Source: Candidatus Latescibacterota bacterium
GTDB lineage: Bacteria > Latescibacterota > UBA2968 > UBA8231
NCBI GenBank assembly: GCA_022827835.1
Contig: JAJEIO010000054.1
Location: 1-64,000, forward strand
Reading direction: 5' to 3'
DNA: 64,000 nt
Made by a program: the position numbers and the translations under genes. This document shows, one piece after another, positions 17,716 to 28,335 of this stretch; position 1 is the stretch's first letter; every line of letters begins with the position of its first letter. The notes beneath the pieces are model-generated. The model ran no database searches. It saw only the letters and a list, made by a program, of their open reading frames with translations, and was not told the origin of the DNA.

Positions 17716-18705
17716 TCATTCGTAGGCCAGGTTTTGCGCCTGCATCATGCCGATCATGTAGCCGAAGGCGAAGATCTTCCCCAACATGCCGTAGCCACGG
17801 GTCGTCTCTGCATCCTCGGACCCCATTGTCGGCGCGTGATCGGGACGGATGGGGCCTGCGAAGCCGGCGCGGGAGTAGATCTCTAGCATCCGCGCCATAT
17901 CCGTGGGACCGTCGTCGTGAAAGGTTTCGGTAAACCGCGTCCCCGCGGTGCCCTCGACGTCGCGGTAGTGGATAAAGTGAACCTTGCCCTGCTCGGTGAA
18001 CTCCCGCGCCACTGAGTAGATATCCTCGCCCATGGCCTTGAAGTTGCCTTGGCAGAATGTGACGCCGTTGCTGGGACTCGGCGCGATGTTGATCAGGCGG
18101 CGGTACGCGTCGGCGCTGACCATGATTTGGGCGGACTTCCGATAGGGCGAGATCGGCGGATCGTTGGGGTGATAGCCCATGCGGACGTTGGCCTTTTCGG
18201 CGACGGGAATGATGCGTTCGAGCAGCCAAGTCAGATTGTCCCAAAGCTCTTCCTCGGTTTGGGGCTCCGCTAAAGGAGGCTCCTGGTGCGATTCTGCATA
18301 GTCGAATTGTGAGGAGATGGCACCGCCGCGCGTGGGCACCCAATCGGTGCGCGAGCCGCCCGCGCCGAGGTTGTAGCACAGTACGGGAATGCCGACTTGG
18401 CCCATGGCCTCCACGGCGGCGATGAAGTCCAATAGTTCCTCATCGCGGCCTGGGGTTCCCCGGCGGATGTGTTGGGAGCGGGTGGGCGTCATAGTCTCGT
18501 ACACGGGGATCGAAAAACCCGCCTCGGCCCATTCCTCCTGCTGCTGGCGCATGGCCGCAGCGTACTGATCGCGGCCTATTCCTTCGAGGGGAGGCGATGT
18601 TACGCAGCCGGTGACGCCCATTTCCCGACAGATCTTCACTCGCTCGGGTTGCTCGCGCGGACTCCGGCCCAGCGTCATTGACAGTTTGAATATTCCTTGG
18701 CGCAT
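17716..18705 (-). CDS. Mannonate dehydratase-like sugar acid dehydratase
   Basis: MGYHPNDPP, VTFCQGNFKAMGEDIY, HFIHYRDVEG, DDGPTDMARMLEIY, PIRPDHAPTM. Confidence 0.85.
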   Translation of the reverse strand: MRQGIFKLSMTLGRSPREQPERVKICREMGVTGCVTSPPLEGIGRDQYAAAMRQQQEEWAEAGFSIPVYETMTPTRSQHIRRGTPGRDEELLDFIAAVEAMGQVGIPVLCYNLGAGGSRTDWVPTRGGAISSQFDYAESHQEPPLAEPQTEEELWDNLTWLLERIIPVAEKANVRMGYHPNDPPISPYRKSAQIMVSADAYRRLINIAPSPSNGVTFCQGNFKAMGEDIYSVAREFTEQGKVHFIHYRDVEGTAGTRFTETFHDDGPTDMARMLEIYSRAGFAGPIRPDHAPTMGSEDAETTRGYGMLGKIFAFGYMIGMMQAQNLAYE

Positions 18706-18849
18706 GGGTTTTCCTTTCGCTTGGTGGCGATGCGGGTGTTACGCACGGACTTCTTAAGGTAGGAGATGCCTTGCTGCGCTCAGCATGATAGGTGCTGGCT
18801 CTGACGATGCCTAAATTAGCGAACCTATTTCGTTATCGTCTATAGTTCC

Positions 18850-19368
18850 TCACACCATTTCCTCGACCAAGGCTCGACTAGCCGGGTCCAGACGCCGGTA
18901 GTCGGGAATCTCGTAGCGGTTGCCGTCGGCGTCTTGCACTATGACCCGCCCGCCGCCCAACAGGCGCACATCGCTATTTCGGTGGCTAGAATAGATGTCA
19001 AAGGCGCGGGGTCCGCGGTCGGTCTCTACCTCCCAGCGCGGCACTCGATTGGTCACTGAAACCTTGGTGATGTGCTGGATGCGCGGCGTGAAATAGGCCC
19101 GCTCCAATTCGTCATCCACGGCTTGGCGGCTGTCCCGATCTAGCGCGTCGAGCTGCGCCAGCGAGCCGATCTCCTTGCCGTCGCGGTCTTGGACGACGAT
19201 AAAGCAGTCGTCGCAACTCAGGGGAAAAGCCCGTTTGACCCGGACCCTTGAATAGGTTTGATCCTCGGCCAACTCTAGGTTCAAGTCCTCGAAAGCATCG
19301 ACGAAAAATCGCGCTTTGTCCGGGTCGAGATAAGTGATTTCAGCGGCTAATTTATGGTGCTGCTGCAT
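18850..19368 (-). CDS. DUF1854-family protein
   Basis: Two similar halves; next to the ABC transporter; VSVTNRVPRWEVETDRGPRAFDI. Confidence 0.7.
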   Translation of the reverse strand: MQQHHKLAAEITYLDPDKARFFVDAFEDLNLELAEDQTYSRVRVKRAFPLSCDDCFIVVQDRDGKEIGSLAQLDALDRDSRQAVDDELERAYFTPRIQHITKVSVTNRVPRWEVETDRGPRAFDIYSSHRNSDVRLLGGGRVIVQDADGNRYEIPDYRRLDPASRALVEEMV

Positions 19369-19372
19369 GATT

Positions 19373-21718
19373 TTACCAAGCTCTCAGTTTAGACATTTCG
19401 GTTTGCATGCGGCACAGGTTGGCGTAGATGCCGTCTTGCGCGATCAGTTCGTCGTGGGTGCCGATCTCGGCGAGTTTGCCCTTATCGAGGATGAGCAGGC
19501 GGTGGGCGTTTTTGAGGGTCGATAAGCGATGGGCGATGGCAAAAGTGGTGCGCCCTTGGACCAACCGCTCCAAGGCCTCCTGAATCTGCGCTTCGGTTTG
19601 GGTATCGACGTTGGAGGTGGCTTCGTCGAGGATGAGAATGCGCGGGTTGCGCAAAATGGCCCGGGCAATGGACAGCCGCTGCCGCTCGCCCCCGGATACG
19701 CGGGTGCCGCGCTCGCCGACCATGGTGTCGTACCCGTCTGGCATGTTCATGATGAAGTCGTGCGCATTGGCAGCTTTGGCCGCGGCCACGGTCTGTTCGA
19801 GGGAAGACTCGGGATGGCCGTAGGCGATGTTTTCGGCCACTGTGCCGTTGAAGAGGAACGGATCTTGCAAGACCACGCCGATCTGTTCGCGCAGCGATTT
19901 GAGGTTCACTTGGCGGGTGTCGTGGCCGTCGATGAGGATGGCCCCTTCCTGCGGCTCGTAGAAGCGGCAGATGAGGTTGATTAGGGTGCTCTTGCCCGCG
20001 CCGCTGTGGCCAGCTAGGCCGATCATCTCGCCCGGCTCGACGGCGAAGTTCAAATCCTCAATGACGGGCTTGTCTTCCTCATAGCCAAAGTGGACGCCGC
20101 GAAATTCGACCCGGCCCTCGATGGGCGGCATGAGCATAGCTCCGGGCTGGTCAATTACCTCTGGGTGCGTGTCGAGCACGTCAAAGACGCGCTCGGCCGA
20201 GGTGGCGGCGCGCTGGAAGCGGTGGTTGAGGCGGCACAAGCTCTCCACTGGCCCGTAGAAGCGATACATGTAACTGGTAAAGGCGACAAAGGCCCCCAGC
20301 GTCAGCTCCCCGGCCAAAATATCGCGGCCGCCGACCCACCAGATGATGATGGTGCCGACCGAGGTTATAAAGGCCATGACCGGGCCGAACAGGCTGCGCA
20401 TCCACGCCACCCGCAGCTCGCCTTGCAGCAGATTTAAGCTGCGGCCCTCGAATTTGCCCACTTCCCGCTGTTCTTGGGCAAATGCTTTAACCACGCGCAC
20501 CCCTGGGATGGTATCGGCCAGCAGGGCACTCAGGCTAGCCCAGCGACGCCACAACGGCCGGTAGATGGCATGCAGCTTGCGGCCAAAGCGCATCGTCGCC
20601 CACACCAGTAGAGGCGTTGGTAGCAGCACGAGGGCCGCTAGCCCGGGATTGAGTGCAAAGAGGATGATGCAAATGATGACCAAGGTAAGCACATCGCGGA
20701 TGGCTTCTTGTAGGCCGTCGCTGATAAAATCCTGCAAGCGGCCCACGTCTTGGGTGACGCTGGCCATGATGCGCCCGGTCTCGTTTTTGTTGTAATAACT
20801 AAGCGACAGCGCGTGGAGGTGGGTGTACACCTCGTTGCGCAGGCCGTAGGTGACGCGCTGGCCGATGCGGGCCATGATATAGCTGCGCAGTCCCGACAAG
20901 CCGCTGACGGTTATGTTCATCGCTATTAACAAGCCTACCAGCCAAGCCAGCGCTGCGACGGGATCGTCTGCGGCCACCGGCAAAAGAGCTAGCAGGTCAA
21001 AGCTCGTCCCAACGCTCATAGACGCAACGGCACCGACATTCAAGACATCGTCGATGAGAATGCCCAGCAGCAGCGGCTGGCCCAAGCCAATGGTCGTGGC
21101 TACCACCATGAGCAGTAGGCTCAGAGTAATGAGCTTCCAATGCGGCTTGGCATAGCCCAACAGCCGGAACAGCAGCTTGCCCTTTTCTAGGCAGGCCGGA
21201 CATACGCCGTAGTAGCGCGGAATGACTTGGCCGCAGCGGTCGCAGCGCTTGCGCCCGGCTCGCGCTCCGGCCAACCGCCCGTGGAGCATTTGGCCATCGG
21301 GTTCGGTCGGTTGGGCTTGCTTGACTAGGCGCTCGACCTGATTGGGCAGTTCGGTCAGCGCTGGCACCAAGCTCTTGGAGAATACGGCCATGGTCGCGCC
21401 CTGCTCTTCGGTGCGCACCTTGAGGGCCGCAGTGCCCCAATCCTCGCGCACTTCCACGCCCTTTATTTCGTTAAGGGGCAAGCAGACCACATCGGGCGGT
21501 CCGCCGCCGTTAGGGCTGAAGGCCACTAGATGATCGGCGGTGGCCATGAGCCACGCCTCGCCGTACTGGCCGTCGAGCTTAATGTCTGTGGTTACTGCTA
21601 GGCGAAATTCTTCGTCGGGGCTTACTACCTCGGCCAGCTCGCGCCGCACTTGCGGTGGCACAGGGGCGCGAAAAGATGGTGCTGCGTTTTCTGCTGTATT
21701 GCGTTCAAGCTCTGTCAT
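19373..21718 (-). CDS. ABC transporter (fused permease + ATPase) with N-terminal extension and zinc-ribbon-like CxxC pairs
   Basis: GLAGHSGAGKSTLINLICRFY, VSGGERQRLSIARAILRNPRILILDEATSNVD; CDRCGQVIPRYYGVCPACLEKG. Confidence 0.93.
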   Translation of the reverse strand: MTELERNTAENAAPSFRAPVPPQVRRELAEVVSPDEEFRLAVTTDIKLDGQYGEAWLMATADHLVAFSPNGGGPPDVVCLPLNEIKGVEVREDWGTAALKVRTEEQGATMAVFSKSLVPALTELPNQVERLVKQAQPTEPDGQMLHGRLAGARAGRKRCDRCGQVIPRYYGVCPACLEKGKLLFRLLGYAKPHWKLITLSLLLMVVATTIGLGQPLLLGILIDDVLNVGAVASMSVGTSFDLLALLPVAADDPVAALAWLVGLLIAMNITVSGLSGLRSYIMARIGQRVTYGLRNEVYTHLHALSLSYYNKNETGRIMASVTQDVGRLQDFISDGLQEAIRDVLTLVIICIILFALNPGLAALVLLPTPLLVWATMRFGRKLHAIYRPLWRRWASLSALLADTIPGVRVVKAFAQEQREVGKFEGRSLNLLQGELRVAWMRSLFGPVMAFITSVGTIIIWWVGGRDILAGELTLGAFVAFTSYMYRFYGPVESLCRLNHRFQRAATSAERVFDVLDTHPEVIDQPGAMLMPPIEGRVEFRGVHFGYEEDKPVIEDLNFAVEPGEMIGLAGHSGAGKSTLINLICRFYEPQEGAILIDGHDTRQVNLKSLREQIGVVLQDPFLFNGTVAENIAYGHPESSLEQTVAAAKAANAHDFIMNMPDGYDTMVGERGTRVSGGERQRLSIARAILRNPRILILDEATSNVDTQTEAQIQEALERLVQGRTTFAIAHRLSTLKNAHRLLILDKGKLAEIGTHDELIAQDGIYANLCRMQTEMSKLRAW

Positions 21719-21905
21719 ACATTTGCCCCTTACCTAGGCGATACGTATGTTTACTGGCCCCTTAAGGTGTCCACAAGGGCGGCAAGGCGGATAGGTCTCT
21801 CGTTCCTATTTTATCCAACCTTGCCAAAGAGGATGGTTCCGCGCTTGCCGCCCCAATATACAAGACCCGCATTTTACCGGACACGAAGGTCCCCCCGAAA
21901 GGATT

Positions 21906-24900
21906 TCATGCGTTGACCGTGCTCGTGCTGTGCGATGCGCGCATCACCCGCTTGCACCACAGCGCCAGATCGTCTAACAGCGAATAGAGCGTCGGGGCCA
22001 GCATCAGGGTCAGCACCGTCGAGGTGGCCAAGCCGCTGGCTACTACTAGGCCCACTGGTCCCCAGCGGCGGGCAAAGCCCTCAGACGTGCCATAGACCAT
22101 CGGCAGGACGATCGGCATCAGGTTGAGGATGGTGGTAAAGGCGGTCATCAGGATGGGCCGGAGCCGGTGTTGGCCACCGAGGCAGATCGCCTCGCGCCGC
22201 GACAGCCCGCTCGCCCGCAGATGATTTATATGGGAGATCAGCACGATGCCGTTGTTGACGACGATGCCGAAGAGGATCAAAAGCCCCAAGGCACCGTTGT
22301 TGTCAAAGGGCACGTCGAGGACATATAGCCCCAAGGCCACGCCGATCAGAGAGAAGGGGATGGCGAAGATGATGGTGAAGGGATGGATCAGGGACTCGAA
22401 GAGCGAGGCCATGATGAGGTAGATCAGCAGGATGGCAAAAATCGCGGTGAAGTTGTTGTCGCTGGCTTCCTCCTGCTCCCAGCGCGCCGCCCGACCCAAA
22501 TCCCAGGTATAGCCGGCGGGCAACTGCATCCCCTCCATCATCTGGGTGATTGGTCCCATCAGTGCACGAGCGGCGTTGCGGTCTTCGGTGTTGGCGAAAA
22601 CGGTGACGTTGAGCATCCGATTTTCGCGCCTGAGATCGCGGGGGCCGCGGCCAAGCTGGAAGTCGGCCAGCGACGCAAGCTGGACCGAATTGCCGTCGCG
22701 GGTTTCGTAGCGGCTGTTTTTGAGTTGGTCGAGGGTGGCGCGGTCGCCCTCGTTGAGCTGCATGACGATGTCGATTTCGCGGTCGTCGCTTTTGAAGCCG
22801 CTGGTGCGGCGAGTGCCCAGGGCTGAGGAGATGCCTTGGGCGACCTCGCGCGGCGACAGTCCATAGCCGAGCGCCTGAGCGCGGTTGATTTCGACCCGGA
22901 CTTCGTCTTCGCCGTCTTCGAGGCTGCTATCGACGTCTTGGACCCCGGGTAGCTGTTCGAGACCGGCTTTGACATCTTCCATTAGCACGGCTAGGACTTC
23001 TGGGTCGCGGCCGTGGAGCTGGACTTCGACGCCGAGTTGGTTGCCGGTCCAACTGCGCGAGCGGCCCATTTTGTACGTGTACCCGACCTTCTCTGGCAGC
23101 AACTCCTTGATCGCGTTGCCCGCCTCCATGGATGAGAGCCGGCCCTCGTCGGCATCGACGAGATAGGCGCGGATGCTGCCTCGGCGCTGGCTGAACCTCG
23201 TCATGAGCGATTGAATGTCGAGCGAATCCTTTTTCGCTAGCAGGATCTTTTCTATTTCATAGAAGTGCTCGCGGACCTCTTCGAGGCTGTAGCTGCGATC
23301 GATGACCACCGACATATCCACTCGGCGCTCTGGGGTCCAGGGGGTGCCGCGTTGTTCGATCTGATCGTAGAGGTAATAGCCGGTGCCGGTCAGCATGACC
23401 GTGGCCAGCAGGGCGACCCAGCGGTGGTCGAGCGTCCAGTTGAGCAAGCGGCCGTACGAGGAGCGCAGGCCGTGGCGTGAGCAGTACCAGCCGAGCGCGG
23501 CTCCAGCTAGGGCAGCGAGCGCACAGCCGAGGATGGTCTGCCATTGCATTCCACTGATTGAGGTGGCGATCAGCCCGGACCAGCGGCCCCACCAAGCCTG
23601 TAAGCCGCTCCAGCCAAGGTCGCTGATTTGCCAGTAGGCAATGCCTACCACGACTGCGATGACCAGCAGCTTGAGCCAGCGGTCGAAGCGCTCGACCCCA
23701 GCGCGCAGCAGCCGCGAGGACACCAGCGGGATCAGCGACAACGAGACGATCATCGACACCATTACGGCGAGGCATATCGCGATCCCGGCGTCCTTCATCC
23801 ACGCGGCCGAGCGGCCATCGGTGAGGAAGAAGAAGGGCACGAAGACGCAGATCGTCGTCAGCGCCGAGGCCAGCACTGCCATGCCGACTTCGCGGCTGCC
23901 GGCGTGGGCGGCCTCATCGGCGTCGAGGCCGTCTTCTTGGCGGCGGCGAAAGATGCTTTCCAGCACCACCACCGCCGGATCGACTAACATCCCCACCGCG
24001 AGCATCAGCCCCATCATTGAGACCATGTTGAGGGTAATGGTCGATTCAAAGACCTCGCGGGCGACGTACATACCGATAAAGACGCACAGCGCCGAGGTGG
24101 GGATGGCGAGGGCGATGACGATGGTCGAGCGAATGTTGCGCAGGAAGAGGAAGATGATAGTCATCGCCAAAAACGCGCCGAGCAGCGCTGAGTTGAAGAG
24201 CGTACCGGCTTCTTTGAGCACGGACTCGGCGCGATTGCGGTCGATGAAGACTCCGAGTTCACCGTCGTATTCGTCCTCAATCTCCTGCAACTCAGCGACG
24301 ACGGCCTCGCCGACATCGATGACATTGGCGGTGGAGGCTTTGAAAATTTCTAGCTCCAGCGCATCGGTGCCATTGAGCCGCTCGTAGCGGCGCTTTTCGG
24401 GGTAGCCGTAGTTGATCTCGCCGATGTCGCTGAGGCGGAACTGACCGCCCATAAGCGGCATGGAGGCAATCTCCTCGGCGCGGGTGAACTCGCCGATGGC
24501 GCGGGCCATGTAGCGCTGGTCGCCGTCCATGACCCGACCCAGCGAGATGTTGGTGTTGTTCTGGTTGAGCTGCCAGCCGAGCGAGCCCAGCGAGATGTTG
24601 TGGGTCTGCAAGCGCTCTTGGTCCAGCTCGACGATGAGTTGTTTCTCCTCGAAGTCGTCGATGACCACGTTGACGACGCCATTGATCCGCAACAGCCGTG
24701 GCTCAATGACTTTCTGGATTAGGTCGAGTAGGCGGTCGCCGTCGCCGCGCCACGCCAGATTGGCATCTATAATGGCGCGCTGGTCGGATTGCCAGCGGCG
24801 CAGGCTGACGCGATCGACGTCCGAGGGCAGGAGGGCGCGGGCTTGGTCGAGTTTTTCGCGCATCTCCATGTTGGCCAAGTCCATGTCGGTGCCGGCCTTG

Positions 24901-25190
24901 AAGTCAACGCGTACCTCACCCTCATTGCGCCCCGAACTTGAACTAATGCGGTCGATGTTGTTGAGTGTGCCCAGCGTCTGCTCCAGTGGCAGGACCACTA
25001 AGCGCTCAATTTCTTCGGGGGAAGAGTTGTTGTACTGGACGCGGGCCGTGATCCCGGAAGAGGAAATGCTCGGCAACTGCTCTATGGGCAAGCGATCTAA
25101 GGCGACGACACCCACTACCAAGGCGCAGATGGTAAGCATCAGGGTGGTCACGGGCCGTTTGAGCGAAAATTCAGATAGGTTCATAACCAA
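21906..25190 (-). CDS. RND-family efflux transporter permease (second in operon)
   Basis: 1094 aa; SLKRPVTTLMLTICALVVGVVALDRLPIEQLPSI, central GxxVDPAVVVLESI, C-terminal GIVVNNGIVLISHIN. Confidence 0.93.
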   Translation of the reverse strand: MVMNLSEFSLKRPVTTLMLTICALVVGVVALDRLPIEQLPSISSSGITARVQYNNSSPEEIERLVVLPLEQTLGTLNNIDRISSSSGRNEGEVRVDFKAGTDMDLANMEMREKLDQARALLPSDVDRVSLRRWQSDQRAIIDANLAWRGDGDRLLDLIQKVIEPRLLRINGVVNVVIDDFEEKQLIVELDQERLQTHNISLGSLGWQLNQNNTNISLGRVMDGDQRYMARAIGEFTRAEEIASMPLMGGQFRLSDIGEINYGYPEKRRYERLNGTDALELEIFKASTANVIDVGEAVVAELQEIEDEYDGELGVFIDRNRAESVLKEAGTLFNSALLGAFLAMTIIFLFLRNIRSTIVIALAIPTSALCVFIGMYVAREVFESTITLNMVSMMGLMLAVGMLVDPAVVVLESIFRRRQEDGLDADEAAHAGSREVGMAVLASALTTICVFVPFFFLTDGRSAAWMKDAGIAICLAVMVSMIVSLSLIPLVSSRLLRAGVERFDRWLKLLVIAVVVGIAYWQISDLGWSGLQAWWGRWSGLIATSISGMQWQTILGCALAALAGAALGWYCSRHGLRSSYGRLLNWTLDHRWVALLATVMLTGTGYYLYDQIEQRGTPWTPERRVDMSVVIDRSYSLEEVREHFYEIEKILLAKKDSLDIQSLMTRFSQRRGSIRAYLVDADEGRLSSMEAGNAIKELLPEKVGYTYKMGRSRSWTGNQLGVEVQLHGRDPEVLAVLMEDVKAGLEQLPGVQDVDSSLEDGEDEVRVEINRAQALGYGLSPREVAQGISSALGTRRTSGFKSDDREIDIVMQLNEGDRATLDQLKNSRYETRDGNSVQLASLADFQLGRGPRDLRRENRMLNVTVFANTEDRNAARALMGPITQMMEGMQLPAGYTWDLGRAARWEQEEASDNNFTAIFAILLIYLIMASLFESLIHPFTIIFAIPFSLIGVALGLYVLDVPFDNNGALGLLILFGIVVNNGIVLISHINHLRASGLSRREAICLGGQHRLRPILMTAFTTILNLMPIVLPMVYGTSEGFARRWGPVGLVVASGLATSTVLTLMLAPTLYSLLDDLALWCKRVMRASHSTSTVNA

Positions 25191-25194
25191 TCTC

Positions 25195-28100
25195 CTAGGC
25201 GCTGCGATCCATCAGGGTATAGACCACGGGAATGAGTACCAAGGTCAGCAGGGTGGATACCAAAAGCCCGCCGATGACGGTGATGGCCATGGGAGCGCGG
25301 ATCTCGGCTCCTTCGCCCAGCCCCAAGGCCATGGGCAATAGTCCGAGGGCGGTGGTCGAGGTCGTCATCAGAATGGGCCGGAAGCGCACCTCACCAGCGC
25401 GCAACACCGCGGCGAATTTTTCCATGCCCTCGTCGCGGCGCAGACGGTTGATGTAATCGACGAGCACGATGGCGTTGTTGACGACAATACCGGCGAGCAT
25501 GATTAGGCCAATGAGCACGACCACGCTGATGGTGGTGCCCGTCGCGAGCAGGCCGAGGGCGCTGCCGATCAGCCCGAGGGGAATGGTGAACATGATGACC
25601 AGCGGGTGCAACAGCGATTCAAATTGCGAGGCCATCACCAAATAGACCAAGAACACGGCCAACAGCAGGGCGAATTTCATGCTGTCGAAGGAGCGGACCA
25701 TTTCCTCGTTCTGGCCGCCGATCGACACGGTGAAGCCCTCGGGCAGGGGCAAGTCGGCGAGGGTTGTTTCGATCTCCTCTGCTACGCCGCCTAGATCGCG
25801 TCCGTCGAGGTTGGCCGAGATGACGGCGACGCGCTCTTGGTCGAGGCGGCGGATCTCGGCGGGGCCATCTACGGCCCGCACTTCGGCGACCGATTCGAGC
25901 GCGACTGGCACGGCGTAGGAGGCCGGGCTGACGATCATCTGCTTGAGGTCGGCGACGGTCTGGCGTTCCTCGTCGAGCGAGCGGACCCGGATATCGACCT
26001 TGCGGTCGCGGCGCGCCAGTTCGGTGGCGACATCGCCTTGCAGCTTGTTGCGCAACAGCTCGCCGATATTCTGCACGGTGGTGCCCAGCTCGGCGACGCG
26101 CCGGCGGTCGAAGAAGATCTGGACTTCGGGTTGGCCGCCGGCCGTGCTCGAGCGGATGTCGGTCAGCCCGGGAATGGTGTGCATGCGCTCGACCGCTTCG
26201 TCTGCCAACAGATCGAGGGTGCTTAGACTGTAGCCGCGGATTTCCACCTCTACCGGGGTGCGGAAGGAAAAGTAAGTGGGCCGCGAGAATTTGTACTTTA
26301 GTTCGGGGATGTCCCCAAGGAGATCGCGCACTGCTTCGATAGCTGTCTCTTCGCTGACCTCTGGCGCGAGCCGCACGAGGAGGTGGGCGGTGTGTTCCTT
26401 TTTGTCCGCAGCCGTGCCGCCAGCTTGGGCGCTGCTGCCAACGAGGGCAAAGACCGAAGCGATACCTTCGAGACCGCGCACCTGCCGGTCAATGGCAGCG
26501 ACTTGGATGGCGGTCTGCTCCAGCGGGGTGCCAGCGCGCCATTCGAGATCGACGAGGAATTCGCCTTGGCTCATCTCCGGGATCAGCTCCAGCCCTAGGA
26601 TGCGCGACCGTTCGAGGACTAAGGCCCCTATCGCGATAAAGATGGCGAGGACGATCAGGCGGCGGCGCAGCGCCCAACTCAAAAGGAGCGGATACGCTTT
26701 GTTGAGCGCGTTGAAGACGAGGTCGAAGAGCCAGTACAGCGGGAAGAGCAGGGTGGAGAAGACGCGGCCAGCACCGCGAGCTATGGCGCGGATCAGACGA
26801 ATGAGCAGTGCGGGGCCTTGGAGGCCGCGTTTGGGACCGATCTCTTCCCGCTCGGCAATCATGCTTTCGAGGTTTAGCGACGAGAGCATGGGGATCAGCA
26901 TCAAGGCGACCACCAGCGAGGCGACCAGCGAATAGGTGACGGTCAGGGCTTGATCGCGGAAGAGTTGGCCGGCAACGCCCTCGACGAAGACGATGGGCAA
27001 AAACACGCAGATGGTGGTGGTAGTAGCGGCGATGACGGCGCGGCCGACCTCGCTGGCACCGCGCACGGCGGCTGCTAAGACGTTGAGTCCTTGGCCGCGG
27101 TAGCGCTGCACGCTTTCCAAGACCACAATGGAGTTGTCAACCAGCATCCCGACCCCCAAAGCTAGCCCGCCCAGCGACATGATGTTGAGGCTTACGTCCG
27201 TGCCGAACATCAGGAAAAAGGTCGCTACCACCGAGAGGGGAATCGAGAGGCTGATGATGGCGGTGCTTTTGAGGTCGCGGAGGAAGAGGAAGAGCACGAT
27301 GACGGCGAGGATGCCGCCGATGATGGCAGTGTTGAGCACCTCGTCAACGGCCTGTTGGATAAAGGTCGCTTGGTTGAAGACCACTTCCATGCCGCTGTCT
27401 TGGAGCAGCGTGGCATTCTCGGCGAGAAATTCGTCCAAGCGCTCTTGGACCGCGGCGCTGACTTGGACGGTGTTGGCGTCGCCTTCCTTGAAGACCGAGA
27501 CCTCGACGCCCTCGCGGCCGTTAATGCGGGTTACGAGGTCGCGCTCGCGGTGGCCGCGGAAGACGCGACCGACATCCTTGAGCTTGATCGGCGCGCGGTC
27601 GATCTGACCGACGACGATCTCGCCGATCTCGTCGATGCCCTGGAACTCGTTGAGGGTGCGGACGAGGAACTCGGCCTCGCCATCCTTGAGCATCCCGCCG
27701 GTTAGGTTGACGTTTTCCGCGGCGAGGCGGCTGGTGACTTGGTTAATGGAGATGCCGAGATAAGCTAGGCGCTGGGCTTCAACCTCGACTTGGATTTCTT
27801 CTTCAAGGCCGCCGTTGATGCGGACGGCGGCTACGCCTTCGAGGCTTTCGAGGTCCGGGCGCAGCCGCTCTTCGGCGATGCGCCGCATCTCCATCAGGCT
27901 CAAATTGCCGTAAAAAGCCAAGCGCATTATGGGGTCGAGCGAGGGGTCGAAGCGCAAGAGGATGGGCTTGTCGGCGTCGCGCGGTAGGTTGGACAAATCG
28001 AGCTTTTCGCGGATGTCGAGCGAGGCAAAGTCCATGTTGGTGCCCCAGCCGAACTCGACGACCACATCTGAGATGCCCGGCCGCGAAATCGACGAGACGC

Positions 28101-28335
28101 GGACCACGTTGCTGACCACGCCGACCAAGCCTTCGACCGGCTCGGAAATGAGGCGTTCGATTTCGAGGGGAGCTACGCCCTCGTATTCGGTGCGGACGGT
28201 GATGGTGGGATAGGTGATGTCCGGCAGGAGGTTGACGGCTAGGCGCGAAAAGCCCACGCCGCCGAAGGCGATGATCGCCACCATCAGCATCGCCACTGTG
28301 ACGCGGCGACGCGTGGAAAATTCGACGAGTTTCAC
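25195..28335 (-). CDS. RND-family efflux transporter permease (first in operon)
   Basis: 1046 aa; RRRVTVAMLMVAIIAFGGVGFSRLAVNLLPDITYPT, VGMLVDNSIVVLESV, GIVVNNAIVLVDYINRLR. Confidence 0.94.
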   Translation of the reverse strand: MKLVEFSTRRRVTVAMLMVAIIAFGGVGFSRLAVNLLPDITYPTITVRTEYEGVAPLEIERLISEPVEGLVGVVSNVVRVSSISRPGISDVVVEFGWGTNMDFASLDIREKLDLSNLPRDADKPILLRFDPSLDPIMRLAFYGNLSLMEMRRIAEERLRPDLESLEGVAAVRINGGLEEEIQVEVEAQRLAYLGISINQVTSRLAAENVNLTGGMLKDGEAEFLVRTLNEFQGIDEIGEIVVGQIDRAPIKLKDVGRVFRGHRERDLVTRINGREGVEVSVFKEGDANTVQVSAAVQERLDEFLAENATLLQDSGMEVVFNQATFIQQAVDEVLNTAIIGGILAVIVLFLFLRDLKSTAIISLSIPLSVVATFFLMFGTDVSLNIMSLGGLALGVGMLVDNSIVVLESVQRYRGQGLNVLAAAVRGASEVGRAVIAATTTTICVFLPIVFVEGVAGQLFRDQALTVTYSLVASLVVALMLIPMLSSLNLESMIAEREEIGPKRGLQGPALLIRLIRAIARGAGRVFSTLLFPLYWLFDLVFNALNKAYPLLLSWALRRRLIVLAIFIAIGALVLERSRILGLELIPEMSQGEFLVDLEWRAGTPLEQTAIQVAAIDRQVRGLEGIASVFALVGSSAQAGGTAADKKEHTAHLLVRLAPEVSEETAIEAVRDLLGDIPELKYKFSRPTYFSFRTPVEVEIRGYSLSTLDLLADEAVERMHTIPGLTDIRSSTAGGQPEVQIFFDRRRVAELGTTVQNIGELLRNKLQGDVATELARRDRKVDIRVRSLDEERQTVADLKQMIVSPASYAVPVALESVAEVRAVDGPAEIRRLDQERVAVISANLDGRDLGGVAEEIETTLADLPLPEGFTVSIGGQNEEMVRSFDSMKFALLLAVFLVYLVMASQFESLLHPLVIMFTIPLGLIGSALGLLATGTTISVVVLIGLIMLAGIVVNNAIVLVDYINRLRRDEGMEKFAAVLRAGEVRFRPILMTTSTTALGLLPMALGLGEGAEIRAPMAITVIGGLLVSTLLTLVLIPVVYTLMDRSA

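Noticed and set aside
23641-24387. 248-aa + strand ORF (also 22383-22826, 24529-25341, 26276-26935, 27128-27607, 27803-28639)
   Set aside because: Shadow frames inside the RND permease genes with Ser/Arg/Thr-rich composition.
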